From: Frankia sp. AgB32
GTDB lineage: Bacteria > Actinomycetota > Actinomycetes > Frankiales > Frankiaceae
Reading direction: 5' to 3'
NCBI RefSeq assembly: GCF_023243045.1
Contig: NZ_JALKFX010000026.1
Coordinates: forward strand, 1-64,000
DNA length: 64,000 nucleotides
Below the pieces are notes generated by a model. It saw only the letters and a list, made by a program, of their open reading frames with translations. It ran no database searches and had not been told where the DNA came from. The translations under genes and the position numbers were made by a program. Positions 60,316 through 64,000 of this stretch are shown piece after piece. Each line of letters starts with the position of its first letter. Position 1 is the stretch's first letter.

Positions 60316-63300
60316 CGCGACGGCACCTCCCGCCGCCGCGGGTCCCACTTGCCTTGGGCCACCGCGTCGTCCAGCCTGCGCTGGAACACGGCATGTGCCT
60401 CCCGCATCTCCTTCTCCCGGTCGGCCTTGTGGAACGGCGCTGTGAAGCCCTCCGGCGCGTCGGTGGGAGCCTCGGTCGCGCGGTACTTCTCGAACTGCGC
60501 CCAGCTCTCCTTCTGCTGCCGCTGACCGAACGTCCGCGCCTCTTTCGCGATCTTCCATCCGTCCGCGTCGAACCACGTCACGGCCTCGTACTTCTGCAGC
60601 ACCGGGAACCGGCCCCGGTAGGCCGCGATCAACGCGTCCGCGCTCATCCCCAGCCACACCGCCACCAGCGCATCGATCTCCACCAACGCCGACCGGCGCG
60701 CCCGCTCCGTCCGCAGCGGCGTCTCCCGCCGCCAGTCCGGCGCCACCTCGCCGAGGTCAGGCAGGCCCGGCCAGTCCCGCGCCCACCCCTCCCCCTGCGG
60801 CCAGCTCGGGTCATACACCTCGGTCCACAGGTCGGCGTAGGCGCTGGTCAGGCAGTTGAGCCGGAGCGTCCGCAACAGCAACGCCGATGCCAACGGATGC
60901 TCACGATCAGGTGCCGGCGTGGCCTTCGCACCCGCAACTTGTAGATCACTTCGGCCGGTCGCGCGGAGGAAGTAGTCGACCGGGAGAGAAGCCCAGAAGC
61001 CCGCGACCAGCACCGTCTGCCGCACCTCGGGCATGGCAAGGCTGTGTACCCCGTGGACGTGCGTGGGACCTGGCGGTATGAGCGCGCCGTACAGCGCCCG
61101 CTCTGTGTTGGGAGCCACCTGCCGACGCCAGGCCAGGCGATAGAAGTGGGTGTACGGCCGGCGGGCCAGCATTCTCAGCTGGGTCTCGACGAGCTGATCA
61201 ACTTCCCGTTCCGTGAGGTCGCGGGACAACGCTACGGAATCGCGCATGCGTGCGACCCGTTCGGCGTCGGCCCGTAGTCGGGCCAACTCGGCATGATCCA
61301 CCCAACGCTCCCGGTCGCGGGCCGCCTCGAACGCGGCTCGGTTCGATTCCACCGCGACGTAGGGCGTGTCGGGCACGAAGTCGGCCTCCAACGAGACCAG
61401 ATCCCTGCCGTGGGGATCGTTGCTGTTGGCGTCGTACCGTTTGAAGACCGCATTGGCCGCGCCGAACTGCACTCCCTTGAAGACGACACCGTCCCAGGTG
61501 GATGGCTGGACGCGCGCACGGTTGTGATCGATCAGGGAGGCTTCCTTCGCTCCTGTCTCGTTGAAACCGCTGGAAATCTGCGGCGCGAAAGCATCAAGCC
61601 GGAGCGGATAGCGGGAAAGTGCCGCGATAGCGTCCGCCTCGTTTGTGCTGACCGGGAACAGCAGGCGCGCCCGTGCGGCCGGCGCCGAAGCCCCGTCCAG
61701 CAGACGCCGCCAGACCTTCAGCATGTCCGGCGTCACATGGACCACACGCGCGCGGTGCGGACGTTCATCGAACTCGGCGTTGCGGTAGCGGATCCCGGGA
61801 ACGTCGCCGGAGCCGTCGTGGTTCTGGGAATGGCGCAACGCGTCGGCCGAGACCAGCCAGGACAGGTGGTCGAAGCCGATCTCCCCGGGCGGCCCGTAGA
61901 TGTGGACGCCGAAGTGAGTGGTGTGGCCGACGGGCTCCGGGAAGAATCGTTGCCCCGCGTTCACGAAGTCGCCGTGCACACGCAGCCGCCGGTACGCGGC
62001 CTCGCGCAGCGCCCCCTCATTGTCCCCGACGAAGTGGGTGTCCGTGTGGAGCATGCCGACGGTGCCGGCGGGCGTGGCATGTGCCCATGTCTGGGACATG
62101 AACGCCCGGTAGAGGTCAGGCTGGGTTCCCGCCAGCAGGGGGTAGATTTGCGGCGAGCTGAGGTAGGTGACCTGGGCACTAACCTTCGTGATCTCGTCGA
62201 GGAAGTACCGCTGCACGTCCGCTGCGGCGAGGAGGTCCTGGCGGCGTCGCGACCGCGTGGCCTCGGACGGCTTTTCCTCCAGCTCGAACCATGGCTCAAA
62301 CTCGGCCAGTACAGCGTTCTCGTCCCAGCTGGGCCGATACCAGGGGGGGTTGCCGACCTGGAGGTCGAACCCGCCCCGGTGAGCGAACACGTGGGCGAAC
62401 TCGAGCTCCCAGTGCAGGAATCCCTCCCGGGTGGCGATGTCCTGGACGACATGCAGCCAGGGGAAGCGCTCCTGCGGGTCACCCTGGTCCATGCCCATAT
62501 AGCTGGGCAGGGAGGCTTCGTAGGACTTCAGCTCGTCCAACGTCTGGATGGAGCTGACCAGCGTGCCATCGGGAATGTCGGTACTGCCCAGCATGCCCTC
62601 CAGGAAGTCCAGCCAGTCGTCGAGTTCCCGCAGAGGCACGACCCGCCGACGCGGTCGACGCTTGGACTTGGGGGTACTGGATTTCGTGCCCGCGGCCGCA
62701 GCTTCAACGACCTCCTTGAGGATCGCGGGGCTGCCCGCAGCCACAGATGTGGCAGCGTCGCGCACCTGCCCCGGAGTGGCTTTGGTCGTCGAAGAAGCGT
62801 TGCCGGCGCCCGCTTCACCAGTGCCCGCCGCACCGTCGGTCTCGTCAGCTTCCCCGAAGGCAAACGTGACCAGCGTGTGCGCGGGCCCGGCGGATTTCCC
62901 GGGCACCGGCACGGTGAGCAGCCGGACCAGGCTCTCGGCGGTCACCTCCTCCCGCTGATACACCGATGCCTCACCCGAGAGCAGGTCGACCTGGTCGAGG
63001 GGCCAGAACCAGAGGGCGCACCAGGCGTCCATCACCTGCTTCAGCCGCCAGTAGGGCGTGCCGGCGGCGTGGAAGAGATCCTCGAGGACCTGCTCCTTCG
63101 GCACGGCCTGTTCGGGACGGCGCAGCTGGTCGGGTGCGGCGCCCCAGACGTCGATGCGGCGCGAGATGTCCCGTTCGGAGATCTCCATCCGTCTGATGGC
63201 CACGGACCAGAGGAACTCGACTCGGCGGGCGGCGTCACGCAGCCGGGTGAACTGCGACACCGTCTCTGTCCTGGGCTCACCCTTCTTTGTGCGCTTCGGC

Positions 63301-64000
63301 GAGCCGTCCTTGTTCAGATGGCTGGTATTGCGCTTGGGGCGCCGCAGGACCTGCCTCTTCCAGGCGCCCAGGCCGGCGACCCGCTGCTCCGCCAGGGGTT
63401 TGGCCTCATGGGCCTCCTTCCCGCTGGCGATGGCGGCCCAGCCGGGGCTGGGCAGCAGAAACTGGTGGATGGCGTCGGCTGGGAACGGCTGTGGGTTGGC
63501 GCTGGGCTGGAACGGCAGCGATGTCGGGGCGAGGCCGCCTTTGGCCTTCAGCCAGGCCTTCGCCGGGGACGTGACGTCCTCGGCGGAGTAGATGGCACGG
63601 CGGGCGCCGATGAGGGAGTTGCCGCGGCGCAGGTGCAGGCCGAACCAGGGCGCCCGCATGCCGGGGTGCATCGTGTTCAGCCACAGTGACACCTCGGCCA
63701 GTTCGATGCCGGCGGGGTTCAGGTCGACGCCGTAGGCGTTGTGCAGCGCGATGTAGGCCTTGACCCGTTGCTTCTCGGCGAGCAGTTCCGACGTCGGGAT
63801 CGTCTGGCCGCGCTCCTCCTGAACGCGGCGGAGGTACTCCTCCGCGACCTGGTTGATCGCCTCGTTGAGGAACGCGCCCGACCCCAGCGCGGGCTCGCAG
63901 ATCGTGAACGTCAGCAGGTCGATGGCGCGGGTGTCCCGGTCGATCCGGTGCTTCAGCGCCAGCTCGACGGTGACCTTCGTCAGTGACTCGGGCGTGTAGT
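60312..64000 (-). CDS. Large N6-adenine DNA methyltransferase, 5' end outside window
   Basis: At least 1228 residues, with the reading frame open to the right edge. Motif I is CEPALGSGAFL at about 63870-63900, preceded by YTPESLTKVTVELAL. It is followed by NAYGVDLNPAGIELAEVSLW and by motif IV GNPPWYRPSWDENAV near 62345. These mark an Eco57I/PglX-like gamma-class N6-adenine methyltransferase with a long target-recognition region. A GTG at 63692 is not the true start because motif I lies upstream of it. No nuclease motif is seen in the visible part. It is followed without a gap (ATGA) by the giant helicase. In BREX and DISARM such enzymes mark host DNA; here that is inference. Confidence 0.93.
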   Translation of the reverse strand, partial: YTPESLTKVTVELALKHRIDRDTRAIDLLTFTICEPALGSGAFLNEAINQVAEEYLRRVQEERGQTIPTSELLAEKQRVKAYIALHNAYGVDLNPAGIELAEVSLWLNTMHPGMRAPWFGLHLRRGNSLIGARRAIYSAEDVTSPAKAWLKAKGGLAPTSLPFQPSANPQPFPADAIHQFLLPSPGWAAIASGKEAHEAKPLAEQRVAGLGAWKRQVLRRPKRNTSHLNKDGSPKRTKKGEPRTETVSQFTRLRDAARRVEFLWSVAIRRMEISERDISRRIDVWGAAPDQLRRPEQAVPKEQVLEDLFHAAGTPYWRLKQVMDAWCALWFWPLDQVDLLSGEASVYQREEVTAESLVRLLTVPVPGKSAGPAHTLVTFAFGEADETDGAAGTGEAGAGNASSTTKATPGQVRDAATSVAAGSPAILKEVVEAAAAGTKSSTPKSKRRPRRRVVPLRELDDWLDFLEGMLGSTDIPDGTLVSSIQTLDELKSYEASLPSYMGMDQGDPQERFPWLHVVQDIATREGFLHWELEFAHVFAHRGGFDLQVGNPPWYRPSWDENAVLAEFEPWFELEEKPSEATRSRRRQDLLAAADVQRYFLDEITKVSAQVTYLSSPQIYPLLAGTQPDLYRAFMSQTWAHATPAGTVGMLHTDTHFVGDNEGALREAAYRRLRVHGDFVNAGQRFFPEPVGHTTHFGVHIYGPPGEIGFDHLSWLVSADALRHSQNHDGSGDVPGIRYRNAEFDERPHRARVVHVTPDMLKVWRRLLDGASAPAARARLLFPVSTNEADAIAALSRYPLRLDAFAPQISSGFNETGAKEASLIDHNRARVQPSTWDGVVFKGVQFGAANAVFKRYDANSNDPHGRDLVSLEADFVPDTPYVAVESNRAAFEAARDRERWVDHAELARLRADAERVARMRDSVALSRDLTEREVDQLVETQLRMLARRPYTHFYRLAWRRQVAPNTERALYGALIPPGPTHVHGVHSLAMPEVRQTVLVAGFWASLPVDYFLRATGRSDLQVAGAKATPAPDREHPLASALLLRTLRLNCLTSAYADLWTEVYDPSWPQGEGWARDWPGLPDLGEVAPDWRRETPLRTERARRSALVEIDALVAVWLGMSADALIAAYRGRFPVLQKYEAVTWFDADGWKIAKEARTFGQRQQKESWAQFEKYRATEAPTDAPEGFTAPFHKADREKEMREAHAVFQRRLDDAVAQGKWDPRRREVPSR

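Noticed and set aside
61293-63689. Plus-strand frame of about 798 codons
   Set aside because: Antisense to the methyltransferase, including the NPPW motif; no domain on the plus strand.
51293-64000. Assignment as BREX/Pgl
   Set aside because: The methyltransferase is PglX-like, but no PglZ, PglY/BrxC or PglW-like gene is visible and the DUF1998 helicase is not a standard Pgl part. Cannot be excluded beyond the right edge.
1-64000. CRISPR arrays, tRNA or rRNA genes, integrase
   Set aside because: No regularly spaced repeats, no cloverleaf with a recognisable T-arm, no rRNA segments, and no tyrosine or serine recombinase motif were seen by eye.

Overview
This 64 kb window comes from a very high-GC actinobacterium. 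Frankia and its relatives fit best: Tad pilus genes with a LysM-BTAD protein, an SCO6880-type conjugation protein, an FxLD lanthipeptide and GTG/ATGA-coupled operons. That assignment is inference from gene content; no rRNA or housekeeping gene was seen to fix the genus. Almost everything looks like accessory DNA, probably much of an integrated conjugative element (ICE) and its cargo. No integrase, att site, tRNA, rRNA or CRISPR array was found inside the window.

Layout. (1) 1-1345: a lower-GC gene on the minus strand, cut by the left edge, ending in an R-x4-H motif typical of HEPN RNases. (2) 1639-3003: an ISAs1-family insertion sequence with terminal inverted repeats, an imperfect 10-bp target duplication and a transposase broken by one amber codon. 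(3) 13963 down to 3012: a nine-gene minus-strand operon with six successive 4-bp start/stop overlaps. It carries a sigma-like DNA-binding protein, a VirD4/TraG coupling protein and uncharacterised companions. (4) 14296-17494, plus strand: CHC2/Toprim primase-like protein, XRE-TPR regulator and a 2H phosphoesterase (2'-5' RNA ligase type). (5) 17717-25746, plus strand: a class I FxLD lanthipeptide cluster (precursor, attenuator hairpin, LanB, LanC, methyltransferase fused to a SpaB_C-like domain, TPR-like protein) with no transporter or leader protease. (6) 41460 down to about 25732, minus strand: one long operon joining a complete-looking Tad apparatus (lipoprotein, secreted protein, CpaB, TadA, TadB, TadC, pilin-like, TadE, TadE, TadG-like, LysM-BTAD) to VirB2-, VirB6-, SCO6880- and VirB4-like genes. 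(7) 41912-50169: small plus-strand genes including a DUF2637 membrane protein, then a 1445-aa MobF relaxase-helicase (minus) and a DUF2786 protein. (8) 50489-51095: a small divergent pair with an AlpA/excisionase-like gene under two 16-18-bp palindromes. (9) 64000 down to 51293: a translationally coupled operon of a very large N6-adenine DNA methyltransferase (5' end outside the window), a 2242-aa DEAD/DEAH-DUF1998 helicase with nuclease-like C-terminal domains, and a UvrD-type helicase fused to a ParE/RelE-like domain.

How the parts may work together. The relaxase (nicking and unwinding), T4CP, VirB4/VirB6/VirB2-like proteins and primase could form a conjugation system, with the Tad pilus replacing or assisting the usual conjugative pilus. 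The lanthipeptide cluster, the HEPN gene and the three-gene methyltransferase/helicase operon look like cargo. The last resembles DISARM (drmMI, drmA, drmB), Druantia (DruE) and BREX/Pgl (PglX) components without matching any of their full gene sets that I know. It is my best candidate for an undescribed defence system.
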